Origin: Kordiimonadales bacterium | GTDB lineage: Bacteria > Pseudomonadota > Alphaproteobacteria > Sphingomonadales > Kordiimonadaceae | Assembly: GCA_015485385.1 (NCBI GenBank) | Contig: WFTS01000149.1 | Coordinates: 1 to 64,000 of the forward strand | DNA: 64,000 bases | Direction of reading: 5' to 3' | Part shown: one piece after another, positions 31,876-41,462 of the stretch | Layout: each line of letters opens with the position of its first letter | How positions within the stretch are numbered: the first letter of the stretch is position 1 | Position numbers and translations under genes: made by a program | The notes under the pieces: generated by a model | Databases searched by the model: none | Told to the model about the DNA's origin: nothing | Seen by the model: the letters and a program-made list of their open reading frames with translations, nothing else

Positions 31876-32784
31876 ATGACACTACAGCTTGTAGGAGACG
31901 CGCAAGAGGAAGGCAAAGCCCATGAATATGGGCGGCCGACCTCAATAGAGGATGCGTCAAACCGCTATTTTATCCATCCTATTTCTGATTGGATTGTGGC
32001 TGTAGGCATCAAATTTAGCTTAAGCCCAAACTTTGTTTCTCTGTTGGGCTTGGGCTGCGGTGTGTTGTCTGGGTTTCTCTATTATCAGTTGCCGCAACCG
32101 GCATTTGTCTTTGGGGCTTTCTTGGCCATGCTTGGTTGGCATGTTCTAGACGGCGCGGATGGCCGGCTGGCGCGAGCCACTGGAAAGACAAGTGCTTTTG
32201 GGCGCATTATTGACGGCATCTGTGATCATTTAGTGTTTGGTGCGGTTTATATCGCACTTGCACTTCACCTGATTGAAACAGGCTACCCTGCCGGCGTTTG
32301 GTGGTTGGTGATTGGTGCGGGTATTTCTCACGGAATTCAAGCCGCCGCCTATGAAGAACGGCGGCAAAAATATCAGCGCCGTATGGACGGTATCGCCCGA
32401 GATCAAGTTCAAGAAAGCCTTTTGGTCGTGAACGGTAAGACGTCCAAGCTTGCTGGATTCTATGATAAAATGCAAAAACTGATGGGTGGTAGTCCCTCTG
32501 GGTTGGATACAAAGCTCGCGGCACTGAATACCACAAGTGATGGCAAACAGTTGGCGGCGTCTCTTGTTGCAAGGACAACCCCAATGGTGAAGGCGTGGGG
32601 CTTGTTGAATGCAAATAATCGAACCTTTTTGATCTTTGTCTTTGCCTTGATAGGGCAACCGGCTCTATTTTTTGCTTTTGAATTGCTGGTGCTGAATTTT
32701 GTGTTGTTTGTTTTGTTGGTGGCGGAACGGCAAATGGAAAAAATGTTGGCACTTGAGGCGAATATATCTCAAGTGCCCGGATAG
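31876..32784 (+). CDS. CDP-alcohol phosphatidyltransferase / phosphotransferase family membrane protein
   Basis: Complete CDP-AP motif DGADGRLARATGKTSAFGRIIDGICD and multiple TM segments. Confidence 0.92.
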   Translation: MTLQLVGDAQEEGKAHEYGRPTSIEDASNRYFIHPISDWIVAVGIKFSLSPNFVSLLGLGCGVLSGFLYYQLPQPAFVFGAFLAMLGWHVLDGADGRLARATGKTSAFGRIIDGICDHLVFGAVYIALALHLIETGYPAGVWWLVIGAGISHGIQAAAYEERRQKYQRRMDGIARDQVQESLLVVNGKTSKLAGFYDKMQKLMGGSPSGLDTKLAALNTTSDGKQLAASLVARTTPMVKAWGLLNANNRTFLIFVFALIGQPALFFAFELLVLNFVLFVLLVAERQMEKMLALEANISQVPG

Positions 32785-32790
32785 GGTTCG

Positions 32791-34266
32791 ATGGGAGCAA
32801 CTAACGATATAAAAGACATCCTTCGCGGTGCTTTGGCTTCCCTGCTTGGGTTTGGCGGGCGTCTACTTGCCAGACTTTCCCTTATGGTCGTGGCTGGCCA
32901 ACTTTACGGCGCAGTGTCGTTGGGGCTTTTAGGTCAAGTTGCAGCAATCACTGAAATATTGGCAGCAATTGCCGTCTTTGGTTTGAAACGAAGCCTTCTG
33001 GACATGTTAAGTGCTGATAATGCAGGGGGGGGCAGCGATAGCGATGCCCTGCGCCTTATAAAAGAGGCCCTTGTTTCTTCCCTGATTGTTGCAGCTTTGT
33101 TATCTGCCCTTTTTGGTATGTGTTGGCCGCTTCTTTTCCCAAATGATACGATGCCGCTTCTTTTGTATTTGGCGATCCCATGCATTGTAATTGCAGAGGT
33201 TGGCGGAACGGCGATACGCTATAAACGTGTGATCCGCTGGGAAGTGATTGCCCGAGGAATAATGGAACCTTGGGCATTTTTTATTGCGGCTCTTGTTTTT
33301 TACACACTCGGCTTTTCAAAAAGCGGATTGATTTCGGGATATGCTATCTCTGCTGCTGGGGCTGCCGTCGGCATAGCCATCGGATTGAACCGCGCTTTTG
33401 GGCTTCGAAAATTATTGGGTGCTAAAATACGACTAAGTGCTCTCTATCAAATCCCCATTAAAAGCTTGCCTGTCGGCATAACCGATATTGGTATCATGGG
33501 GTTTCGGCGCCTTGATATTTTAGTTTTATCTTTGGTAGCGGGTCATCAGGTAACGGGTATTTATTATATGGCACAGCAGATAGTGACTGTGCCGCACAAG
33601 GTGTATCAATTGTTTGAGCCAATGATGGCACCGGTTCTTGCCAAACTTCATCATCAATCAAAATCAAAAACTATTGGTGCGAAGTTGGCGGGATTTTGTC
33701 GTTGGGTTTTCACCATTCAGCTTGCAATCACCGTGCCTTTCATACTGTTTTCTGGTGAATTGATGGGGGTATTTGGCAGCCAATTCGCGGCAGGGGCTTT
33801 GGTTCTTGGCGCGCTCTTAATCGCTGAATTGCTTGATGGAAGCTTTGCTCTTACAGAAATTGCTCTTGTATTCGCCAAACCTAAGGTTCCCCCCAAACTA
33901 ATATTAATGGCTTTGGCGATTGAGCTGGCGGCAATTTATGTTCTTGCAGCTCGTTGGGGGGCTGAAGGTGCGGCCATCGGATATTTGGTGGCGATGGCAA
34001 GCCTAGCTTGCGCGCGGCTGTTTATGCTTAAAAAACATCTTGGTATTTCAATCATCGGGCGGGCGTTTTTGGTGCCGATCTCTTTTGGAATTGTGATAGC
34101 GACAGCTTTAACGATTGTTCGCTCGTTCTGGCCCATGACAGAGGCCATTATGTTTGGTCCCGCCATCATTATTTCGATCGTTTTATTTATGGGGTCAGTG
34201 CGGCTTTTGGCGCTTACGTCAGATGACAAGCTGATTTTGCAACAGCTAAAAACAGCACAGCGTTAG
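32791..34266 (+). CDS. Polysaccharide/oligosaccharide flippase-like membrane protein (MOP superfamily)
   Basis: About 12 hydrophobic segments; N-terminus GFGGRLLARLSLMVVAGQLYG resembles Wzx/PST transporters. Confidence 0.78.
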   Translation: MGATNDIKDILRGALASLLGFGGRLLARLSLMVVAGQLYGAVSLGLLGQVAAITEILAAIAVFGLKRSLLDMLSADNAGGGSDSDALRLIKEALVSSLIVAALLSALFGMCWPLLFPNDTMPLLLYLAIPCIVIAEVGGTAIRYKRVIRWEVIARGIMEPWAFFIAALVFYTLGFSKSGLISGYAISAAGAAVGIAIGLNRAFGLRKLLGAKIRLSALYQIPIKSLPVGITDIGIMGFRRLDILVLSLVAGHQVTGIYYMAQQIVTVPHKVYQLFEPMMAPVLAKLHHQSKSKTIGAKLAGFCRWVFTIQLAITVPFILFSGELMGVFGSQFAAGALVLGALLIAELLDGSFALTEIALVFAKPKVPPKLILMALAIELAAIYVLAARWGAEGAAIGYLVAMASLACARLFMLKKHLGISIIGRAFLVPISFGIVIATALTIVRSFWPMTEAIMFGPAIIISIVLFMGSVRLLALTSDDKLILQQLKTAQR

Positions 34267-34288
34267 CACCCCTTAAAACCATACGCCA

Positions 34289-35030
34289 TTAGCGAATGTT
34301 AGAAACTGTATCTCGGTCATTGAGCCAGCGTGTCGCCATTTCGTGCATCTTTGGATCATCGACATCAATCCAAAAGGCGTCCTCAATATTGACACCGATA
34401 GCTTTTTTGTCGGCTGATAATATGCTCATGCCTCCGGATATGGAATAATCATCATTATTGCGCCCGCCTTTTTCAATCGCCTCAAAAAGGGCCGGCCCTG
34501 CAACAAAAATCCCGCAATCATAGGCATTATAGACAGGGAGGCTCTTGCCAATTCCCCTGATATGTTTGCCCCGCAAGCGCACTTTTGTCATCTTCAATGT
34601 CCACATAGGGATTGTCTAACCGTGTATCTACTGCCAAGCCAACCTCATCCTCTTTCAGCGTGGCTGCAAGAAGGCGCTTGTATAAAACAGGCTCTACAAG
34701 ATGGTCACACATCGCAAGACAGAAAGGGCGCGTCAACAATACCGGAGCCGCCTTGAGAACAGAGAGCCCGTTAGGATACATAAAATCTGGATTATGGACG
34801 GTATTAATCTCCCATCCGCGCCGCGCACTTAGGCTTGCCAGAAAAGACGTCAAAATATCAGCGTGATAGCCCGTGACAACAGTTGCCCGCTTGAGGCCCG
34901 CATTGAAGGCGGCGCTGATGGCATGCTCAATCATGGGTATGCCGCCAAGCTCAACAAGTGGCTTTAGGTTACCTTTTGCCCGCAGGCGGGTGCCCATGCC
35001 TGCTGCTACTATCAGTAGGTCTTCGATCAT
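34289..35030 (-). pseudogene. Nucleotidyltransferase (sugar- or inositol-phosphate cytidylyltransferase-like), frameshifted into two ORFs (35030-34527 and 34606-34289)
   Basis: N-half LIVAAGMGTRLRAKGNLKPLVELGGIPMIEH; C-half ...GKSLPVYNAYDCGIFVAGPALFEAI... in another frame. Removing one A from the AAAA run (T-run 34583-34586, + strand) joins them as VDIEDDKVRLRGKHIRGIGKSLPVYNAYDCG. Confidence 0.8.
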
Positions 35031-37535
35031 TTATGTATGTCCTGTGTTGGGAATAAGTGGCTGCTTTTTTAGGCGCTTTCCGAAAATAGAAAGAAGGGCC
35101 GGTAGAAGGGTCCATGTCAAAATAAGGCATGTACTGAAGCCTATCAAGGCAAGCATACCCAAAGACCGAAGCCCGCCCATAGAGGCCATAACCAAACCAC
35201 CAAACCCGAGCATTGTTGTTAATGTGGTGATGGATGCTGCTTGGCCAGTATGTTTCATTACAACGGCTAATGGATCAGATGTTTCTTGAAAGCGCTCATA
35301 AATATGAATTCCATTATCAACAGATATGCCGATCAGAGACGGCAAAATCACCATGTTAATGATGGAAAGCGGCAAGTTGAAAATGACCATTGCAGCAACG
35401 GTGATCACTAGACCAGCCATGGTGGGCAGCAAAATCACGGCAGCGGCGCTGAAAGATCGCACAAACAAGAGAACCAAAAGAATGGTGATACCGCTAACCA
35501 AAGCGACAGCCCTAAAGGCATCAGCTTTCATCAAAGCAAGCATTTCAACAAAAATAAAGCCTTCAGAGGCAGGGTGATAGACTTTTCCGTTTACGGTAAA
35601 TTCTGCGGCATCGTTATAAAATTGCCGCGCCAAGTCAGCGTCGTCCATTGTTACCGAGTTGTATATATACATTAAATATCCGGGTTGATTTTCATCACCT
35701 AAATAAACCCTGCGCATAGCAGGGGGTAGGTCGGTTGTTTTCAATTCGTCAACATCCAAATATTTCACTTGCGCGCGAAGATCTTTTGGAAGGGGGCCGG
35801 CTTCTTCTACTTTTGTCCACATTCGCTGGATCACTTTGAGCCGCTCGGACTGCTCTGTTGGACTGGGTATAAAATTTCTAACACTTGTGATTTTGGCAAT
35901 GGTCGGCGTTTTGGTATCAGACTTGGTATAGGCACTAAAATAGCGCTCAATGGCTTCCACTTCTTCCAGTGTATCAACAACCAGTACGGCACGGTCATGC
36001 CCGCCTTTGAAAATACCCTTGGATTGTTTGGTTGCCCACAAGTGCTCTGGTGATTGTGGCGCTTGAATATTTTTGAAGTTCTTTTCAAATTCTAAGTGTG
36101 GCGCAATCATGAAAGACAGGATCATGACGGGGGTAATCACCCCAAGTGTCATTCTGGGAAATCTGCTGCCAATCGACCAATCTCTGTCTCCGAAATATTT
36201 AGACAAATAAGCACCGAATCCCGACGGTTTTGTGGGTCTTCTGTGCCAGTTTATTTGCTTTTCAAAAACGGAAAGAAGTGCAGGAAAGACGCTGTACATG
36301 GCAATATAGATCAGCAAAACCCCACTTCCCGCGATGAAGCCAAATTCACGAAAGGCCCGAAATTCGGTAAACAGGAGTGCAAAAAACCCCACAGCTGTTG
36401 TCAACCCGGCAATAAGCGATGCTTTGCCAGTATGAGCCATGACAATGGCTAGCGCTTCTTCATGCGGGGTGCCTCTCGCACGCTCCTCTGAATAACGGCT
36501 AAAATTGTGGATGCCAAAATCAATACCCAGTCCAAAAAGAATGAGGGCCAAAAAGATGGTAATAAGGTTCAGGCCACCAATTACTATGGCTGTTAAGCCT
36601 ATGGTCCAGACGATGCCAACAACAAGCGGCAGAACAATCAGCGGGACTGCAACAAACCGCCTATAATGAATAAGCAATAGCAGAATGATCAGCCCTACGC
36701 TGCTGCCTAGCCCGGTTACAACGTCATTAATAACCGCATCAAACTGGGCTACTTTGTTTCGTATCCGACCTGCAATACCAACCCGTAGACCGTCTTCGGG
36801 TGCATTTAAATCTAAGGCGTTAATGATGGCCGCCGCTTCGGAAATCATTGTTTTGGCTTCCCCTAAGCCTTCAAACCCAGGTTTGGGCCAGACAACGAGA
36901 GCTTGAGAATGTGCATCATCAGACACAAAGTGCCGTTTTGTCTCAATCGGGGCAAACAAGCGGTCTTTGTCAATTTGATCGTCTTTTTGGCTGTCAGCTT
37001 GGGGCGCCGTTTTATCTTTGCTCGCTTGATCTGGATGGCTGGAAACATGCTGCCCGCTGTCTATAAGGTTGATGTTTAGATCAATACCTGTGGACTGTTT
37101 GAAAGCGTTTACTGTTGCGGAAAGGATTTCTTCGTCTAAGACATGTTCAACTTTTTCAAGTTCAGGCACACTCAGCTGCAGCAGCCGGTGTTGTTCCAGC
37201 ACAGAAATATCTTCAAAATACTGAACACTATCAACCCAAGGCAACCTTCTCATGAAGGCTTCAAGTAGAACAAGAGCCCCCTCTATCTTTTGTCGGTCAG
37301 TGCCTTTTATGATGATTTGGATTGATGCGAAACTACCGGCTTTTTCTTTCACGGCATTCAGGGTGTGCACGCTTTGTGCATTTTCTGGCATCAAGGCATC
37401 AAGACGTGTTGAAATCTTCAGCGTTTGCACGGACTGTAAAGCAAGCAAAAAAGCAACAAAGGCAACCATGAGTATCGGCCACCGCCTTCGCGAGCTAAAC
37501 TTGCTAATTTCTATACTCCAAGCAGGTAACTGCAC
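35031..37535 (-). CDS. MMPL/RND family transporter
   Basis: Two six-TM repeats with GxxxDfgIHnfsRY-like (GLGIDFGIHNFSRYSEE) and ISVDNGIHIYERF motifs. Confidence 0.88.
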   Translation of the reverse strand: MQLPAWSIEISKFSSRRRWPILMVAFVAFLLALQSVQTLKISTRLDALMPENAQSVHTLNAVKEKAGSFASIQIIIKGTDRQKIEGALVLLEAFMRRLPWVDSVQYFEDISVLEQHRLLQLSVPELEKVEHVLDEEILSATVNAFKQSTGIDLNINLIDSGQHVSSHPDQASKDKTAPQADSQKDDQIDKDRLFAPIETKRHFVSDDAHSQALVVWPKPGFEGLGEAKTMISEAAAIINALDLNAPEDGLRVGIAGRIRNKVAQFDAVINDVVTGLGSSVGLIILLLLIHYRRFVAVPLIVLPLVVGIVWTIGLTAIVIGGLNLITIFLALILFGLGIDFGIHNFSRYSEERARGTPHEEALAIVMAHTGKASLIAGLTTAVGFFALLFTEFRAFREFGFIAGSGVLLIYIAMYSVFPALLSVFEKQINWHRRPTKPSGFGAYLSKYFGDRDWSIGSRFPRMTLGVITPVMILSFMIAPHLEFEKNFKNIQAPQSPEHLWATKQSKGIFKGGHDRAVLVVDTLEEVEAIERYFSAYTKSDTKTPTIAKITSVRNFIPSPTEQSERLKVIQRMWTKVEEAGPLPKDLRAQVKYLDVDELKTTDLPPAMRRVYLGDENQPGYLMYIYNSVTMDDADLARQFYNDAAEFTVNGKVYHPASEGFIFVEMLALMKADAFRAVALVSGITILLVLLFVRSFSAAAVILLPTMAGLVITVAAMVIFNLPLSIINMVILPSLIGISVDNGIHIYERFQETSDPLAVVMKHTGQAASITTLTTMLGFGGLVMASMGGLRSLGMLALIGFSTCLILTWTLLPALLSIFGKRLKKQPLIPNTGHT

Positions 37536-37606
37536 GCCGTCTCCGCATATTGGACTTACCGTCTGAAGTGATAACGGGGTGCCTTAAATGAACCCTCCAA
37601 GATAAA

Positions 37607-39814
37607 TTACGAAAGTGCGTGCGTGGCTGTTTCTATCGTGGGGGAACTACAACTATAGCATACTTGAATTTTGGGATCTGAGGGTTTGTCTTTGCTTGAG
37701 GCGGCAGGAAGGCACAGGCAAACTTTTGTGCCTTTGCCTATATCACTGGATATTTTCAAGGCCCCGCCGCTGCGTTCGACCAAGCGTTTGCTCGCGGCCA
37801 AACCTAAACCCATTCCGTTCGTTGTGCGAGAAAAGCTGTCATCCACAATTTCAAACGGTTCTGTTATTCGCCCAAGATGCTTTGGCGAGATCCCGCGCCC
37901 ACTATCAGCTACAGAAACAAAGGCCGCACCGTTGGCCTCGCCGACCTCAATGATTACCGCGTCTTTTGGGCCTGTGAATTTTGATGCATTATCCATAAGG
38001 TGTTTTAAGGCTTGCTCTATTTCGTGGGGGTCGCACAAGGCCGTCACGGGGGAAAGAGGTACATCCAATACCAGCATTTTCTGCTGGCTTTTTAAACTAT
38101 TCACCCAGTCCTCTTTGATCACGGTTTCCCGGACAAAGCTGGTTAGGTCTGTTTCTTTTATATCTACGTCCGCGTCCCGGCTTGTAAGTTCCACAACGGC
38201 ATTGATCTTACCAAGTAATTCTTGGGCTCCAGTTTGCACATATCCTATCCACTCTTTCTGTTCGGGGTCGTTTAAATGAGAGCTTAGGATTTGGCTAAAC
38301 CCCAAAATATGATTAAGCGGTGTGCGCAGTTCGTGGTTCATATTTGCGATAAAATTGCTTTTGGCGCGTGCAGAGACCTCTGCTTTTTCCACCGCCTCCA
38401 AAAGCGCGGCTTCACTTTTGAGACGCAGTGTGATGTCTTCTGCAACGATCATTACCCTGAAACTAGAGGAGCGGCCGCTGACTAACGGAAAAAAATATGC
38501 AGAGTAAACAGCAGAGCCTTTTGGATTGGTCACGCCAATTTCACATGTGGAGGAAACACCTTTAGCGGCACTGCGGATAAGCGTTGAGACTTTTTCTTTG
38601 TCAGCCGCTGAAACTAGATTGAGAAAGCTGGCGCTTGGCGGGCCAGCCTTGCTTAAAAGCGATGCGGCGGTAACATTTTTGGAGTGTATGCGACCAATTT
38701 GATCTACTTCAAACACGGCCAAATGGCTAACCGCATCTAGGTTTTTATAGCGTTCACCCAAAACATGATTTTGGCTTTTCTCCCGATTTTGATCTCTGAT
38801 AAGCGACCGCGCCGTTTTAATCGATAAAACCGCCACAGAAACCCCAAGCACCCCGGCGACGACCACTAAAACCCAGAACGCCCGAAGCGAACGCTGTGAT
38901 TTCCTAAGCGCTTGTGCGGCGATATCTTTAGAATATATGTCACTTTGAACATGAAACACCGCAGCTCTTTTGCTGGCTAAATCGAACCATTTTTCTACAC
39001 TTATGGAAGGCTGCTTTGTGTTTTTTAAATACTGTGAAATGCTGGTGCGAGCCATATCAAGCGCAGTCAGGTTTGGGTCGTTAGCAAGCGCATTTACGCG
39101 GGCCTTGGCCAGCGTGCTGGCAGTAGACATAAAGACATTCAAATAGGCTTTTTGCTTTGCAATAAGGCTTATGAAACGGTCATGAATTTCAGGGATGTTT
39201 GCTGTTTCTGTTAAAATCAACACACCAACAGCGCGCTCTTGCCCTGCTAATTCTTCTAATTCTAATAGGCTGGTATAGGCGTGAATATCCCCGGATAAAT
39301 AAGACCCCAATCCAGCAGAATTTAGGGCTTTGACCCTATCCAAAAGATAGCGGATCGCACTGGAATAATAAAGCTCGGCCTCCTCGCTGCCTTGGGTTCC
39401 GCTTAGAATTCTTTCTCTGTAAGCCTCTAAGTTCGGTAAAAAACGGTCAGGGGAAAAGTCTGTGATTTGAAAAAAGTTGGATTGGCCCTGGGCTTTGTCA
39501 CGTTCGACGGCTTTGGTAAAATCAGCCAAAGCTTGATCCGTTTTTTCCCGCTGGCGAGTAAGGCGTTGTGAAAACACAGCTTTGGCTGACGAGAGATACC
39601 CAATAGTTGCGCCGCGCTCTTTTTGCAAAGTCTGAATTAAATGGCTTAACGTAGGGGCGATACGCACTATTTCATAGACTTCAGTTATCGCTTTATACCG
39701 ACTATAAGAGAGCCACATGCGTTCAGTGGCAAAACCAAAAAACAGCGCAAAAGATACGATAAATATACCGTATATTTTATGTTTATTGCGGATGTTTCGA
39801 GTGTTGAACTGCAT
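37607..39814 (-). CDS. Sensor histidine kinase with NIT-like periplasmic domain and PAS domain
   Basis: TM-LIQTLQKERGATIGYLSS... (NIT-like), PAS, H-box NFIANMNHELRTPLNHILGFSQ, HATPase DSGRGISPKHLGRI...GMGLGLA. Confidence 0.88.
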   Translation of the reverse strand: MQFNTRNIRNKHKIYGIFIVSFALFFGFATERMWLSYSRYKAITEVYEIVRIAPTLSHLIQTLQKERGATIGYLSSAKAVFSQRLTRQREKTDQALADFTKAVERDKAQGQSNFFQITDFSPDRFLPNLEAYRERILSGTQGSEEAELYYSSAIRYLLDRVKALNSAGLGSYLSGDIHAYTSLLELEELAGQERAVGVLILTETANIPEIHDRFISLIAKQKAYLNVFMSTASTLAKARVNALANDPNLTALDMARTSISQYLKNTKQPSISVEKWFDLASKRAAVFHVQSDIYSKDIAAQALRKSQRSLRAFWVLVVVAGVLGVSVAVLSIKTARSLIRDQNREKSQNHVLGERYKNLDAVSHLAVFEVDQIGRIHSKNVTAASLLSKAGPPSASFLNLVSAADKEKVSTLIRSAAKGVSSTCEIGVTNPKGSAVYSAYFFPLVSGRSSSFRVMIVAEDITLRLKSEAALLEAVEKAEVSARAKSNFIANMNHELRTPLNHILGFSQILSSHLNDPEQKEWIGYVQTGAQELLGKINAVVELTSRDADVDIKETDLTSFVRETVIKEDWVNSLKSQQKMLVLDVPLSPVTALCDPHEIEQALKHLMDNASKFTGPKDAVIIEVGEANGAAFVSVADSGRGISPKHLGRITEPFEIVDDSFSRTTNGMGLGLAASKRLVERSGGALKISSDIGKGTKVCLCLPAASSKDKPSDPKIQVCYSCSSPTIETATHALS

Positions 39815-39835
39815 TGTTAGAGCCTAATGAAATGC

Positions 39836-40537
39836 TTATGATTTTGGCGAAGTATCCAAACATTCGTCGTGTAAAGTCAGCCGTATTTTTTGGGCTAAAT
39901 CGTCAGCGCTATATGGTTTGTGAAGAATATCTTGTGAAATTCTGGCGACATATTCTTCGGCGCTTTGAGGCTCATTTTGTGGTTCACATTGTGCGGCGCT
40001 ATGCTCTGGGTCTAGCGCCGCACCCGCTTTGTTAAAGGCGGGCATATCAACATTGCGCAAATGATAGGCTGACGTTAAAACAATTTTTATATCAGGCCGC
40101 AGGGCTTTTGCGAGAATGGCCAGTTCAAAGCCGTCAATATTTCCTGGCATGCGAACATCGCTAAAAAGCAGATCAATATCCGTGTCACCGCCCAGTATTT
40201 TAAGGGCCGCCTTGGGGCCATCCGCCATTAAAATCTGGTATCCCATCAGCTCAAGGTGTGTGCTCGCTATTTCTAATAAAAACAGCTCATCATCAACAAC
40301 CAAGATGGTAGGAGCATCCATATCTGGTGCGTTTGTTTGCGCGGCAATATTTGTTTCTGTTTTATTCACGGTTTTTTTACCTACACTAATGAAACTGTTT
40401 ACGGCATACTCTAGGGGAACTGTTTGCTGCATGGGGGTGAGTATAAGGTGCCAGTGTTTCCCTAATGTGTTTTGGATTGTAAATTCTTGTAACCAAAATG
40501 AGACGCAAGGTGAATTTATGTTGCATAAAATATGCAC
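39836..40537 (-). CDS. Response regulator receiver protein (single REC with unusual insertion)
   Basis: TILVVDDELFLLEIAS...DLLFSDVRMPG...KIVLTSAY...ILHKPYSADDL. Real start may be downstream (e.g. about 40432). Confidence 0.85.
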   Translation of the reverse strand: MHILCNINSPCVSFWLQEFTIQNTLGKHWHLILTPMQQTVPLEYAVNSFISVGKKTVNKTETNIAAQTNAPDMDAPTILVVDDELFLLEIASTHLELMGYQILMADGPKAALKILGGDTDIDLLFSDVRMPGNIDGFELAILAKALRPDIKIVLTSAYHLRNVDMPAFNKAGAALDPEHSAAQCEPQNEPQSAEEYVARISQDILHKPYSADDLAQKIRLTLHDECLDTSPKS

Positions 40538-41302
40538 CCTTCACAAAGCGTTCACTGGGAGGATCATTTCGTGGCGGCGCTTGCCCCTATCCTGATTGTT
40601 GATGATGACGCTGATATGCGCGATACTTTGCGCGCCTTGCTGGAAGCGGATGGCTTTAGTGTGCATGAGGCCTCAGGCAGCCATGAGATGCAGGAAAAAT
40701 TATCACAGCATACATTTTCCCTTATATTGCTGGACCAAGTTCTGCCGGGCGGCGAAGACGGCATTTCAATTTTACGCAGACTTCGGCCAAGCCTTGATAT
40801 TCCAGTGATTATGCTGACCGGAAAAGATGATGTTATTGATAAAATTGTCGGGCTAGAGGTTGGCGCGGATGATTATATTACAAAGCCTTTTCACGGCCGT
40901 GAGCTGACAGCCCGAATTAAAAATATTTTGCGCCGCCGCGTCGTGCCCGAGGCTAAATCAGAGAAGGCCAGCCCAGATACAAAAACCCTTACTTTCAATG
41001 GCTGGAAGCTTGATCAATTGGCGCGGAAATTACAGTCTCCGGACGGTAATTTTGTCCGCTTGACCAGCCATGAATATAGTATCCTAAATTTATTGGTTAC
41101 GCGTGCAGGCCGAATTCTGTCTCGGGATCGCTTGTTGGATGAAATTTCGCCGGGAGCACAAGACTGGAGCCCCCTTGACCGTAGCCCGGATGTTTTAATC
41201 GCTAAATTGCGCAAAAAACTTGGTGACAACCCTAAAGATCCCGCGTTCATCCGAACTGTTCGTCAGGCGGGCTATATTTTCATTGCCCCAGTGGAACTGT
41301 AA
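40532..41302 (+). CDS. OmpR-family response regulator
   Basis: REC (PILIVDDDADMRDTLRALL...VIMLTGKDD...YITKPF) plus winged-helix domain (VRLTSHEYSILNLLV...SRDRLLDEI). Start may be GTG 40571. Confidence 0.92.
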   Translation: MHPSQSVHWEDHFVAALAPILIVDDDADMRDTLRALLEADGFSVHEASGSHEMQEKLSQHTFSLILLDQVLPGGEDGISILRRLRPSLDIPVIMLTGKDDVIDKIVGLEVGADDYITKPFHGRELTARIKNILRRRVVPEAKSEKASPDTKTLTFNGWKLDQLARKLQSPDGNFVRLTSHEYSILNLLVTRAGRILSRDRLLDEISPGAQDWSPLDRSPDVLIAKLRKKLGDNPKDPAFIRTVRQAGYIFIAPVEL

Positions 41303-41462
41303 AGCTCAGTGATTTCAAGTGGTTATGGGGTCTTAGGCCCGCGCCGCGAAACTGTAGGCATGTTTCTTTACAAATCAGAACATTTCTTCACCAAACAGAC
41401 ACAGACATAGCCTTTGCCGTACGATATTTTAAAGCCTTCCAAATCTCGTTTCGAAAGGCTTA

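Noticed and set aside
32207-32800. 197-aa minus-strand ORF antisense to the CDP-AP gene
   Set aside because: Overlaps a CDS with an intact CDP-AP motif; Pro/Arg/Gln-rich shadow ORF.
37671-38279. 202-aa plus-strand ORF antisense to the histidine kinase
   Set aside because: Overlaps conserved kinase catalytic motifs; no recognisable domain.
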